64,000 nt of DNA from Omphiscola glabra. Its lineage: Eukaryota > Mollusca > Gastropoda > Lymnaeidae. Under the pieces are notes generated by a model that saw nothing but the letters and a program-made list of their open reading frames with translations, searched no databases and was not told the DNA's origin. A program made the position numbers and the translations under genes. Each line of letters starts with the position of its first letter. The first letter of the stretch is position 1. The stretch is from assembly GCA_964017045.1 (NCBI GenBank), contig OZ024808.1, forward strand, positions 20,267,284-20,331,283. Reading direction: 5' to 3'. This document shows positions 37,361-49,110 of this stretch, in pieces.

Positions 37361-37737
37361 ATCACCAGAAATGAAGTTGATCTAAGAATAATTTAAGGGG
37401 AAAAAAATAAGAACAATGTGTGTTGGCGAGTGTCGTATTTGTGCAAAGAATACAACATGTAAAAATCCACGTCTATTGGAAACTATAACAGGTAGGTCAT
37501 AGTGAACTATGGCAGACTATGGCAGACAATGACAACTATTACGATGGACGCGTATAATATAAATTAGTTAAGTGCACACAATTTTTTGAAGTGTTTTAAC
37601 ATATCAAATCATTTCGTCAAGAATACACACTTGTATGCAGCAGATAGCAGCACGCAATTTGTGAAGCTTTTAGACTTAAAAATTGTGTGTGAATGCAACA
37701 CATACACCCACACGCACATATAAGTACATTCAAGCAC

Positions 37738-37816
37738 ACGCACACACAAAAAACACACAGACGCAGGCAAACACGTGTACACACAAACACAAGCACACGC
37801 ACACACAAGCAAACAC
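37738..37816. repeat. Imperfect CA microsatellite
   Basis: ACACGCACACACA-type sequence interrupted by AAGC and GACG. Frames across it on both strands are artefacts. Confidence 0.9.
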
Positions 37817-38860
37817 AACACTGACACTGAGTGAAATATTGACTTTTAAATACACGTTTCAGTAAAACAAGTTACAAATCCAAACATATTCCGAGACTTG
37901 CAAGTATCTTGTTTTCGAAAGACGCAAATATAGATACGCGTGCCCAGTTTCAAATTTAAATTCTAAAATACATATCATCTTTCATTTTAGACCTAAAAAT
38001 CAATGTCCTAGTCTGTGACAACCAGTCCTATTGAAAAAAAAAGCCACCAAAAGCCCACGATAGCTCTTCCAATTTAGGATATCTATGCTTAGCACTCCCA
38101 GTGGGGAAATCATTGGTAGCATGTTCGCACAGGCAACGGATTGGGCATCAGGAGCATTTATGGCGCCAGCAAATCACACGATACACTTTTTTTTTGCGTA
38201 CAGAGGCCTCGGCCACGAAGTCAAGGAGGCATACATATTTAGAGATGTCAGATAATCGCTCGATATAATACAGTACTTGGCAACTGCGGGTCTGGCACTG
38301 TGATGCGCACAGACAATAGTAAGAGATAAATCCGGTCGAGGCGCAAAAGTCTAAAACGGCGACGGGTTCTCGCAGTATATAATTTTAGGTCAAATGTACA
38401 TACATGTTTTTTGGTACGGTATTGAACAGCTCAACGGTTTCAGATCGTAAGCTATACTTGCGAGGAGATATGAGGCCAAAGTCGGAGTGGGTAAAACACA
38501 CCACAGAAGCTTCACTTACAAAAATGAAATCGGAAATGTTTCGGGTGATGTTTCGGGAAATGTTCATTATCTCGCGACCTTCAAGAACACTTTTACCAAT
38601 TTGTGCAACGTTTTGGTGGTACGTGCACCTACGCTATTTAAGCGTTCTCTGTAAAACAGCTGAATGAACTTGAATAAGCACACGAATTAAGTCTAAGATA
38701 TCGTTAAGATTCGACCATGAAACATTATTAGAATTACGATTAAAATGTGAACATTTCAAACCCTCTTATGACTGACACAACTTGTATTGTCAAGCGAGAG
38801 TAATACAATCATTTCATTAGCCCGGGCATTTCTTGTTTTTCCTACAAGCCCAATTTTAAA
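37817..38860. other. Unassigned sequence
   Basis: 38385-38667 is open on both strands (60 and 87 codons) and less AT-rich than the flanks, but no domain is recognised. Confidence 0.4.
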
Positions 38861-39992
38861 AACAAGACTTTAAAAGAAAGGTGATCCCAATTTTAAAAAC
38901 ACAACTTTAAAAAGAAAGGTTATCCCAATTTTAATAACACGACTTTGAAAAGAAAGGATATCCCCAATTTTAATAACACGACTTTAAAAAGAAAGGTTAT
39001 CCCAATGTTAATAACACGACTTTAAAAAGAAAGGCTATCCCAATTTTAATAACACGACTTTAAAAAGAAAGGCTATCCCAATTTTAATAACACGACTTTA
39101 AAAAGAAAGGATATCCCAATGTTAATAACACTACTTTAAAAAGAAAGGCTATCCCAATTTTATTAACACGATTTAAAAAAAAAGGTTATCCCAATTTTAA
39201 TAACAAGATTTTAAAAAGCCAGGTTATCCCAATTTTAATAACACGACTTTAAAAAGCCAGGCTATCCCAATTTTAATAACAAGATTTTAAAAAGCCAGGC
39301 TATCCCAATTTTAATTACAAGATTTTAAAAAGCCAGGCTATCCCAATTTTAATAACACTACTTTAAAAAGCCAGGCTATCCCAATTTTAATAACAAGATT
39401 TTAAAAAGCCAGGATATCCCAATTTTAATAACACGACTTTAAAAAAACCAGGCTATCCCAATTTTAATAACAAGATTTTAAAAAGCCAGGCTATCCCAAT
39501 TTTAATAACACGACTTTAAAAAGCCAGGCTATCCCAATTTTAATAACAAGATTTTAAAAAGCCAGGCTATCCCAATTTTAATAACACGACTTTAAAAAAG
39601 CCAGGCTATCCCAATTTTAATAACAAGATTTTAAAAAGCCAGGCTATCCCAATTTTAATAACACGACTTTAAAAAAGCCAGGCTATCCCAATTTTAATAA
39701 CAAGATTTTAAAAAGCCAGGTTATCCCAATTTTAATAACAAGATTTTAAAAAGCCAGGCTATCCCAATTTTAATAACACGACTTTAAAAAAGCCATGCTA
39801 TCCCAATTTTAATAACAAGATTTTAAAAAGCCAGGCTATCCCAATTTTAATAACACGACTTTAAAAAAGCCAGGCTATCCCAATTTTAATAACAAGATTT
39901 TAAAAAGCCAGGTTATCCCAATTTTAATAACACGACTTTAAAAAAGCCAGGCTATCCCAATTTTAATAACACGACTTTAAAATGAAAGGCTA
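38861..39992. repeat. 38-bp satellite, about 30 units, two alternating types
   Basis: The unit is CCCAATTTTAATAACACGAC TTTAAAAAGCCAGGCTAT. The left third carries AAAGAAAGG in place of AAAGCCAGG. In the right half two unit types alternate, AACACGACTTTAAAAAAGCC and AACAAGATTTTAAAAAGCC, making a dimer of about 77 bp. Confidence 0.96.
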
Positions 39993-40332
39993 TCTTTTGT
40001 TTGTTTCATTTTTTTGTTTCTGTTTTACCAGAGAAACGATATACAAAGTCGAGAGAGAATTATCAAATGAAAGCAAACAGCACTCCCAGGCATGGGAACA
40101 AAAGTCCGACCGATAAATCGATGCAGAAATCAGGGATGTCCATAGAGCACGCACATGTCCCTATCCCCATACTGGTTTTTTTCCCCCTTCATATTTGGGG
40201 ATGGTATGCTCAGGAGCCAAATGTAATGTTGTAATAAAATTACCGTGGATTCAAAGAATAACGTGGTTTGCATGTCTTTCCAATCCCTCTCCCTGCGACT
40301 GCAAAATGTCTTTCAAGTTATGTATATGAAGA

Positions 40333-40745
40333 AATATCTGCGTGATAAGCGGAGGCAGTTAAAGAAAACAAAGATTGTAGATACAGAGGGGGCCAATAAA
40401 GACAGGAAAATTAACCAAACCACCAAAAAGGGGGTATGAGAAGGGCAAAGAAGTACTGGATTGAAGAGCAATGCTACGACATTGAAAATTGCTTGAAGAA
40501 AAAAAAATGCAAAAAGGAATACCAGCTGGTGAAAGAACTAACCACTGCAAAGCAAGGGCGTAGTACTACCATACAAGATAAAAATGGTAATTGTTTGACC
40601 AAGGAAAATAATATATCCTGAAAAGGTGGACTGGATACTGCTCAGAGTTGTATAATGAAAATATAAAGGTAGACCCAGAGATCCGTAATGTCCCCCAGCA
40701 ACGGACAATGAAAACTTCCTTATTCCCCGCGCAGGAGAAGAAGCA
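40333..40745 (+). mobile_element. LINE ORF2 fragment, decayed
   Basis: Plus-strand translation gives, in successive frames, YLRDKRRQLKKTK, then RRAKKYWIEEQCYDIENCL and YQLVKELTTAKQGRSTTIQD, then WTGYCSELYNENIKVDPE, then ATDNENF. This is the segment between the endonuclease and reverse transcriptase of a non-LTR retrotransposon ORF2 family common in invertebrates. Frame changes occur near 40433 and 40630 and a TGA lies at 40619-40621. Catalytic domains are absent on both sides. Clade assignment (possibly RTE-like) is unsure. Confidence 0.7.
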
Positions 40746-41340
40746 AACACCCCCTAACCCCCCCCGCCCCCCCCCCCCCCCACACAAAAAAACGACATAA
40801 AAAAATTCCAATACGTCAATGAATGAATTTAAGCCACTTCCTCTGTTTATGATAGACTTTTAGTTTTAAAGTCCGTACAGGTACTATTTTCGTCACTTTG
40901 ATCCCGACCGGAAACTGTTATGAAAAGTATATCAGGAAAGAATAAAATATAATAATTTTATTGTTATTATTATTTTAAAATAATTACTCTAGGTGTCTAC
41001 ATGTGTAGCACCTCTCCAGAAACCCTAATGTAAAGTGGATAAGCCCTTGGGAATGTGTCTTTGTTTACCGTGTCCGAAAGTCCAAACTGTGTCGGATGTT
41101 CTACTACTTAACTTTATCGTTGTCTTTATGCAATGCTCTATGACTCTATAATGATAAACTCACATCAGAAATTTAGACCCGCCTCTCCAATAAACTCCCC
41201 CCCCCCTTTTCTCCTCCTGCCCCCCCCCCCCATTTTCCCCTGGCACCTCTGCCAGAGCAGCCGGACACATATTCACCCCGACTTACCAGACCTGACATAC
41301 CGCACTGAATCACTCACTGAATAACTGGACTCAAACACGA
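40746..41340. other. Unassigned sequence with C-runs
   Basis: C-runs at about 40768-40780, 41198-41205 and 41220-41231. No gene recognised. Confidence 0.5.
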
Positions 41341-41780
41341 CGAGCGAATGCCAGGCGACCACCGGAAGTACTCGAAGCGCCCCCCGAGACCAAAGTGATA
41401 GGCGGTGTCCGGTTCACGCCATCTTGAAGCGATGCATCGCCCTCGACTCTATTTCGTCCGTTTCAGTCTTCTCTGTTGGATCCACCCGTCGTCTTCACAA
41501 ACCACCGGTACTCACCAGGCAATGCAAACCATCGTTACCTGAGCTATTCAAAAGCACGGTTACTTTCCAACAGGTCATGTTGTAACGTACTCGTCTCTGT
41601 GTCTGAAGTTGAAAGTCACTAAATGATGTGGCGGTCTCGAATGCCGTCGTGGAGGTCGTGCCCCATGTCATGTCATGATACGGCTCAGACCGCGTTCAAT
41701 ATGCAGTCCAGACTCGAACACGCCTTTGTTAAAACTAACCGCAAGTTAAACACATCATTATCAGTAGGTTCATTCGGTCA
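41287..41780 (-). promoter_or_regulatory. CpG-rich promoter-like patch with YY1-type site
   Basis: This stretch has clearly more CpG than its AT-rich neighbours. CGCCATCTTG at 41417-41426 (CAAGATGGCG on the minus strand) matches the YY1 consensus, which in animals often sits near transcription starts. Two good minus-strand 5' splice sites lie inside or at the edge: CCTG then GTGAGT (exon side starts at 41516) and TCTG then GTAAGT (exon side starts at 41287). The second is preceded by ATGTCAGGTCTG, a possible four-codon coding start. Together these suggest a minus-strand first exon and promoter. No downstream exon was found. Confidence 0.3.
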
Positions 41781-44075
41781 TCGCGGTTAGGGCAAAAGTA
41801 TCGTTAAAAACTGAAAAAAAAAAAAAAAATCAAAGAAATCTTATTGAAACTAACTTGAGATGTTGAGAAATATTTTTTTTTTCTTTTTTTTTAAATGGTT
41901 CCCTCACGTTATCAATAATAGGCAGAAGGATAATATTTAGTTACAATTAGAATTTATGATAGTATTTATATATGTATTTATATATGTATATATATGTATG
42001 TATATAAACATTAAAAAAATGAAACTACAAAAAATCAACTCTGCGATCTTTAATAAAAGGGAAGTTAAAAATTCAGAACCTAAGTCACATGAAACGGAGG
42101 AAAACAATGCGTGCGTAAATAAGAAGAAAAAAAAGAAAAAAAACATGTAAAAACCCTTAATAAAAAAGTGTGTTTGTATAATCCGTTATGTGCATGTGCT
42201 GTTATTATGTTGTATATTAATATTCTAATGTCCCACCCGCTTTTACACCGCAGATTTATTAAAACAGGTATTTCAGAAATACAAAATAAAATATTACGCA
42301 CCAAACGCACTTGCGATATCTAAAAATAGTTTAATGTAAATGATTTAAATTAAAAAGAAAACAATTGTGGCGAAATGTAAAGGCATTTAGAGAGTAAGTC
42401 TGGCAGTCACTATATCTGCTTGTAGCTCTTACTACAGTCAAAAGGAACTGAAAGGTCCGAAAAGTGTGTCACTGTTATCTAGCTGAGCACATAGATGAAC
42501 CATCAAAATAATATTAGAAGATACTCACTGTACAAAGAATCCTCACCGCAAACATTGAAAGCGCAAACGTGTCTAACAGATTCACACAGACGGCTGCATT
42601 TCAATAGAGCGTGGGCGAGTTCATTATTACGGCCCCAAATCCCTCGGGCGTGCCCCTCGGCTAAAAAAACAGGGCACAACCCCCTACCCTCCCAAATCAA
42701 ACTCTCCTGGACGGTGAAAACGATAGCTTGCTGACACTGCTCTATTGCATAGCGTGGCTCGGTGCACCAACACCCAGAAAGTGGCGTTAACAAACAAATG
42801 TACTACACGCATAATTATTTGGCACCCGCACTATTGTTGTTGGAATAAAGCTTTCATCAGCTTAATCAAGTTTTCGTTCTTTTGTTTTGTTGTTTTTTTT
42901 GTTGTTTTTTTCAATTCGTTTCTTTTTTAAATGATTTCTTATGATAGAAGATACATTTAATTGCTCAGATAACTGTGCCTAAAATATTCGTAATACTAAG
43001 TAACTAAGACTAAGCAATTATTTTCAAGTGATGAAATACCAGTAACACAAGGGATCTATGAAAACCGTAAGTCAGTAAGAAAATCTCTGTCCACCTGTCA
43101 ACTCCGAGCACCACTGACAAACTCCATTTCATCAGTCACAATGGCACGGCCTGGATGCCGCGGCATTGATATGGAAACTGATCGCCAATTTGGCTCGTAG
43201 AATGAGCAATACGTAACAAAGGACTGAGAAAAACAGTGTGCACATGAAAACGATACCAAAGATAATGATACTAACAATATTCAATTGAATTATACTATTA
43301 AATTTCTAAAAAGTTACAAATTCGGATACAGGAATAAAAATTTAAAAATTTTAAAAAAAAATATATGTATATCAACGTACAGCACAGCAAGTGAAAGGGT
43401 ACACTCCTCAAAAATACAATTATTAAATTACACAAAATTATATAACGTGTCGTATATGTTAGGAATTATATCAAAAATGTATATCTCCTAAGAAATATGC
43501 CGTCCTATCTATAGAGATTAAATCTAAACGATCTAGTAAAAACATTATAGTAATGTCGTCACCTAATAGCATTCTTTAGAACAAATAGAACGTGTTCGGA
43601 CGAAAAACAACCGTTTCCCAATTAAGTGCGTGGTGGGTAAAGAATGAGTCAGCACATTTACTCGCCGACTTCAATACCAAAACGAATAAGGGGAACACCA
43701 GTGGTGGTCGCTAAAATTGGACCTACACACACGCCATAACAATCATAGTTTAGCAACGTTGCAAAAAATTACAGAAGTTACTCGGCCGCCATGTGGAAGG
43801 CCGGACGTGGATTATTTTATTTACAAATTCTAATGGCAGACGTATTCTGGTCTTCATCCTCCAAAGCATTGCCCAACGCCCATGTATGTGATGAGCCCAA
43901 ACAATAATTGTTGTAACACGTGTAAATATAGCAGAATGTAATGAAACCGTGAATGTAAACAAACACATACAACTAATTCTTGGACTATAACAGCATTTGA
44001 AAAGTCCATGAAGTTAACAATAAATTAAATAAATCTGTAATCCTTGGAAATATAGAAGCATATGATAGAACTTGG
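41781..44075. other. Unassigned AT-rich sequence
   Basis: A short TA/TG-rich tract near 41960-42010 and A-runs. 42590-42790 is GC-richer and open on both strands (79 and 96 codons) without a recognisable motif. Confidence 0.45.
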
Positions 44076-44215
44076 GATCCAACAAACCCACACAACTGAA
44101 ACCACCGTGAAAGTAACGCCGTGCGGTAATATGCCGCGGGGATCCAACAAACCCACACAACTGAAACCACCGTGAATATAACGTCGTGCGGTAATATGCC
44201 GCGCGATCCGCTGAA
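44076..44215. repeat. 65-bp tandem duplication
   Basis: GATCCAACAAACCCACACAA CTGAAACCACCGTGAA and following sequence to GGTAATATGCCGCG occur at 44076 and 44141. A third start (GATCCGCTGAACC) follows and diverges at once. Confidence 0.95.
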
Positions 44216-44792
44216 CCTAGCATTAAAACAAACGAGTTTATTCGATAAGTCAGACAGTCATTGGGGGGGGGGGGAGGGGGAAGACTGGTGAAAATTATAA
44301 TTTTAAATAAGCAGAGGCCGGTCGAAGGGAAGGGGGCTGTGGGGGGGGGGGGGGAGAACTACTGTTAGATTCTCAAGAGTCACAACAACCTAATAGAATG
44401 GCAGGTGTTGTTTTTATAGATTTGCATTTTATTAAACGAAGCATGACCAAGATTTAGTATACTTTTGAGTTTCGTCATGAAAATCAGATCGTACAATGAG
44501 TGCACACTAGCTTAGCAAAGAGATTATTTAAGACGATGGATAAAACTTATGGAATTTACTAAGTGATGTAAGCACAGTTTTGCTCGGACACCACTTAACA
44601 CCGGGGATGAACATGTATATCACGGTTTGACGAAACACAGAGGGCTAGGCCTGGCAGCAACGCCGGAGTTCATTGATCTGCATGAAGCTATTAATGTGTG
44701 TACGGTCATCCTAGTCCGGGGAAAGTATAATGGGAGACCAGTGAATTGGGGTGGATGTAGATTTGGTCTATTATTGGATGGACGATGCGTGG
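44216..44792. other. Unassigned sequence with G-runs
   Basis: G10-14 runs near 44264 and 44341. 44620-44850 is evenly composed and open on both strands (73 and 94 codons); its right end overlaps the dispersed repeat at 44793. Confidence 0.45.
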
Positions 44793-45055
44793 CTTGTGAT
44801 AAATGCAGGCGATCGTCAATTTCAGGGGCGGACATAATTGCAGTCTGAGGTACAGAGGGTGATGGATGAAGGTCCACAAAGAAAAATAGAACAGAGCACG
44901 TCAAGAGGAGATGAACAAAAACACATTTTTTAAGAAAAATGTATGTCTATATCTTCAGTGGTTAATGTTAAGGACAAGTCCTGGAGAGTACAACCGGTTC
45001 AGACGTGGAGCAGGTGCAACCAGTCCAGACGGGGAATCGGTAAAACCGGTCTCAT
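44793..45055 (+). repeat. Dispersed repeat copy 1, ending in 26-bp units
   Basis: Homologous to 48731-49110, same orientation. Shared landmarks are CGATCGTCARTTTCAGG, CCACAAAGAAAAATA, GAGCACGYCAAGAGGAGATG, ATATCTTCNGTGGTTA and CCTGGAGAGTA. Here only about three degenerate CAACCRGTYCAGACGGGGA units follow. Confidence 0.85.
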
Positions 45056-45599
45056 ATGACGGAGATCATTAATGATTGAAGTAGCAAAGAACTGATGAAA
45101 ATCTACCGAGCAATACCTATTGAACGGCGAATCGTGCCCCCGTTCCTTGGTTACACCTACGTAACCGTCAGTGTGGGGCGCGGACCGGAGGCAAGCACTT
45201 GAAAACTAGTGCTGCGGCCGCAGGTACAGTCTGGCTGAGAGCGTCCCATCCACCCCACGTAATATGGGCTATTGTTTGTACCAATGGGTCGGGAAAGCCC
45301 ACAGAAGATGTGGTCTATCATTTTTTGGCACCATGGCAAACTTCTTGGGAAATATATGTTTGTACGATAGCATCTATAAATAAAATTACATTTTACCTAT
45401 AACTTTATCGATAACTGTGACAATGCCAAAATAGTGATGTTTTAATTTGTTTTTCTCTTTGCAGCGCGTTTTTAACAATTATTTTTAATAGAACAAAACA
45501 AAACAAGTTTTCAATGGATATTAAGATACGGTCCAATGGTTCGACTGGTCAACGTTTTGACAAACAAATGAAGTTCAATTAACTGGCATATTATTTAAA
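45056..45599. other. Unassigned sequence
   Basis: 45157-45339 has a GC-richer minus-strand 60-codon frame (PYYVGWMGRSQPDCTCGR) after a fair acceptor-like sequence. It stops within the frame and is not recognised. Confidence 0.35.
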
Positions 45600-45750
45600 C
45601 GAATGGCATATAAAATTTGACTGACCTCTCAACACCTTCTTAATGCTATATGAACACCATATGAATGTCATAAGAACTTCAAAATGAATGACATGTTAAC
45701 TTCGACCGGATGACATATGAACTTCACATGATCGCCAAACGAAGTCCTAT
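45600..45750. repeat. Degenerate ATGACATATGAACTTC repeat
   Basis: About six poorly conserved units of 20-27 bp include GACATATGAACTTCACATG and CATAAGAACTTCAAAATG. It lies just before, and is unrelated to, the 39-bp array. Confidence 0.5.
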
Positions 45751-45775
45751 CGACGGGCACACAGTATAATATGAC

Positions 45776-46246
45776 AGGTCTCTTAGCCATTAACATCTAT
45801 TAAGCAGCTAAACAGGTATCTTAGCCATTAACATCTATTAGGCAGCTAAGACAGGTATCTTAGCCATTAACACCTATTAAGCAACCAGAACAGGTCTCTT
45901 AGCCATTAACACATATTAAACAACCAGAACAGGTCTCTTAGCCATTAACACCTACTAAGCAACCAGAACATGTCTCTTAGCCATTAACACATATTAAGCA
46001 ACCAGAACAGGTCTCTTAGCCATTAACACCTATTAAGCAAACAGAACAGGTCTCTTAGCCATTAACACCTATTAAGCAACCAGAACAGGTCTCTTAGCCA
46101 TTAACACCTATTAAGCAACCAGAACAGGTCTCTTAGCCATTAACAACTATTAAGCAACCAGAACAGGTCTCTTAGTCATTAACACCCATTAAGCAACCAG
46201 AACAGGTCTCTTAGCCATTAACACCTATTAAGCAGCCAGAACAGGT
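45776..46246. repeat. 39-bp minisatellite, 12 units
   Basis: AGGTCTCTTAGCCATTAACA CCTATTAAGCAACCAGAAC repeats 12 times; unit boundaries one period apart (45901, 45940). Left units carry CAGCTAA instead of CAACCAG. Confidence 0.97.
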
Positions 46247-46991
46247 ACCGTAAAACCACTGCCGCGCAGTCACTATAAGACCGTATACAGAATCGGCAGT
46301 CCATCACCACAAAGTAATTCCTTTTGTTCACAGTCCGCAAACCTCATCTTAGACCGATGACAGACGTAGCGCCCACGATCTATTTTACCCGCTTGTGCGG
46401 TTCGTTACCTGCCCATGCTGCCAAAGCAATCCGATATAACGTTTGGGGGTTGGGAAAAGATGGTTAATAAATGGACGGGTCCGCCGCGGAGAATGGAAGG
46501 AGTGATTGCTGACTGGGCAGCGCAAAATGTCGCTGGATGCGAGGGTGGACGGTGGAAAGGGAGGGGGGAGCTTCGGGTCAAGGGGTGACGGGGGTAAACA
46601 TTTACATGTATGCACCTATGACGTCGTGTATCCAGCACCAGGGATTGTTTGAATTTTTGTTGAGTGTGTCTTTTTTGGAGTTGTTACCGTATGTAAAGTA
46701 ATACAAGCAAGTTTTCCCCCCAAGTTTATAATGTCAAAAAAAATGACGATTCTCTAAGTTACATCAACGACTAATGTACTGGTTCCACTGACTTTGGCTC
46801 CTGCGGAAACACACATTTCTGCAATAATTAGTTGATTACGCCAAGGATAGGTTGTGCTACCTTCAAAGTAAGTGTCTAATATGTGATTGTTGGACACATA
46901 TGTGGCCTTGGACTCAGGATCTAATGATATAAGTAGCAGTTCATTTTTAAAAAAAATACAGACCGCCATACAGTTACGTTTCTGGAGAAAA
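46247..46991. other. Unassigned sequence
   Basis: 46380-46640 is C/T-rich on the minus strand with proline-rich frames and no domain. No gene called. Confidence 0.45.
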
Positions 46992-47101
46992 GTCTGTGGT
47001 GGGGCCAAAAGTCTGTGGTGGGGCCAAAATTCTGTGGTGGGGCCAAAAGTCTGTGGTGGGGCCAAAAGTCTGTGGTGGGGCCAAAAGTCTGTGGTGGGGC
47101 C
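46992..47101. repeat. 19-bp minisatellite, 6 units
   Basis: GTCTGTGGTGGGGCCAAAA repeats six times with a single G-to-T change in one unit. Frames across it are artefacts. Confidence 0.97.
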
Positions 47102-48730
47102 TTTTGTATTTAGTTTATGAAGAAACGCTCGAGAACTATAGATGAAGAGGTCATTGCTAATGATTAAATTAAAAATATGTATGTTTATGGCAAATATTAG
47201 GCAACTAAAGCTTTAATCCATTTGGGTTCATTTATGTATGCCCATGTGCTATTTGAAGATCTTTTTTTTTTTGGTGGCAAATACGGTAGCTCCAATGCAG
47301 CAAAGATAAGATCGACCCAATCAATCAATAAAATACGGTAGAGTTTGGGAATCCCCCCAGAAATAATGGGGTAGACAGCGCAAGGGAGAACGACATGGTG
47401 GCGGGTCTGTGGCGCAAAGAGGGCGGCGGGTTACAAGGGGCCCGGGTAAGGGTCATGACGTTTCAGAGCTGGATGGAGAGAAGGGAATGACGCCAGCTGA
47501 CGTGGGTTTGAATGGCGTATAATCTTAGCAAGAGCGTAGAAACGACGTGTGGCGAGACGTAGAGGTTACCTTTCTCCTTAAATTGCAATAAATTAAAACA
47601 TTGGGTGTGTTTTTTTTGTCCTCTTCTCATTGACCAGTCCACCCCCCCCCCATTTTCCCAATTATGAGTATATCGTTAAAGTCTATGTTAAAAGCCCTCA
47701 AACTATTACATTATTTTCCAAAATCGATATCTTTATGATAATTATGTCAATTTTTTTTTTAAGATGATTAGATTTCAGATGATTTTAAAACAATCAATTT
47801 TTTTCCTTAGAGAAATGTTCAACGGGCACACGTCCACAATTCTTTTTATGAGACAAATGTTCGTATCATTAGTTTAGGCTAATCAGTGCGAGACACGTGA
47901 CTTGTGGGTCCAGTGGATACGTGCATGTCTGCAACACACTTAGCAACACAGTCGTCATTTCAACACAATATTTATTTGAGGTTTCTGATTTTTTATAAGG
48001 TCACAAGTAAGATTATATTCAGCGTAAAATACCAGGATTCGGTGACCACTTCCATATAACAAGTCATGTCTGTGCATGTTCACTACCGTGCACCCGTTGA
48101 TGACCGTTCAATAGCCGTGGCTCGTACAGGTGGTCCATATTGGCGGATTCCAAAGTAATACATTAAAAATAGGCAGTAAACATCAGCGAAAATACGGTGC
48201 AAGAAATAGTAAACTTTAACAGTTCATCAGAAGTTGCTTTCCGAGTGGCTGGGAAGATAAATATATCTTACGGTGGACCTTTGATTCATAGATCGTATCT
48301 GTACCAGTCTAACAAATTGGAGAGGGAATGAGTAAGAAAGAAATATATTTAAAAAGGGGGTTAGAGCTAAGGATGGAGAGAAGGGAAAAAAAGAGAGCAC
48401 GCAAAAAAAATGAATTTATTGATGTTGTCAGCCCGAATTTCCTAAATATCAAATGCATTACATTTTTTCCCCCATCAACTCTGTGCCAAAGGCCAACATC
48501 CCACCCCCTATATTATCCCACGAACACACCCAACAGCCCCCGGTATGTGTTTACTCAAGGCATTTGGACGTGTCCACGACACACTGACAACGGTGCATTA
48601 TATGGGGTCGCGGTGCCCGGCTTGTTTGTTTAGCATGGGGAGCCTATAATATTACCGCTGCCACGGCGCCCTTCAAATAGAAGAGATTGATGTATCAGGA
48701 TATTGGAACGATGTGGTGCGTGAGGTACAT
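47102..48730. other. Unassigned sequence
   Basis: No gene recognised. 47380-47540 is purine-rich, and a C-run lies near 47641. The plus-strand 101-codon frame at 48328-48633 starts with a lysine/arginine-rich low-complexity stretch and is not convincing. Confidence 0.45.
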
Positions 48731-48920
48731 GTGGACAGTGGGTCGGTGCAGACGATCGTCAGTTTCAGGAGTGGACATCACTGTAGTCTGTGGTGATGGA
48801 TGAGAGCCCACAAAGAAAAATACAAAAGAGCACGCCAAGAGGAGATGGACAAAAACAAATGTTTATGAAAAATGTATTTCTATATCTTCCGTGGTTACTG
48901 TTAAGGATAGGCCCTGGAGA
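48731..48920 (+). repeat. Dispersed repeat copy 2, body
   Basis: Second copy of the sequence at 44793-44980, same orientation, with the landmarks listed there and small indels. It leads directly into seven 26-bp units. Confidence 0.85.
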
Positions 48921-49110
48921 GTAGGTGCAGCCGATCCAGACGGGAAGTAGGTGCAACCGGTTCAGACGGGGAATATGTGCAACCAGTCCAGACGGGGAGT
49001 AAGTGCAACCGGTCGAGACGGGGAGTAGGTGCAACAGGTCCATACGAGAAGTATGTGCAGCTGGTCAAGACGGAGAGTAAGGATGCCGGTAAAGACAGTG
49101 AGTAAGTACT
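48921..49110. repeat. 26-bp minisatellite, about 7 units
   Basis: GTAGGTGCAACCGGTCCAGA CGGGGA repeats with starts at 48921, 48947 and 48973, decaying to the right. It forms the tail of dispersed repeat copy 2. Confidence 0.93.

Noticed and set aside
45157..45339. 60-codon minus frame with CTCGR
   Set aside because: Short, unrecognised, and without a clear splice pair.
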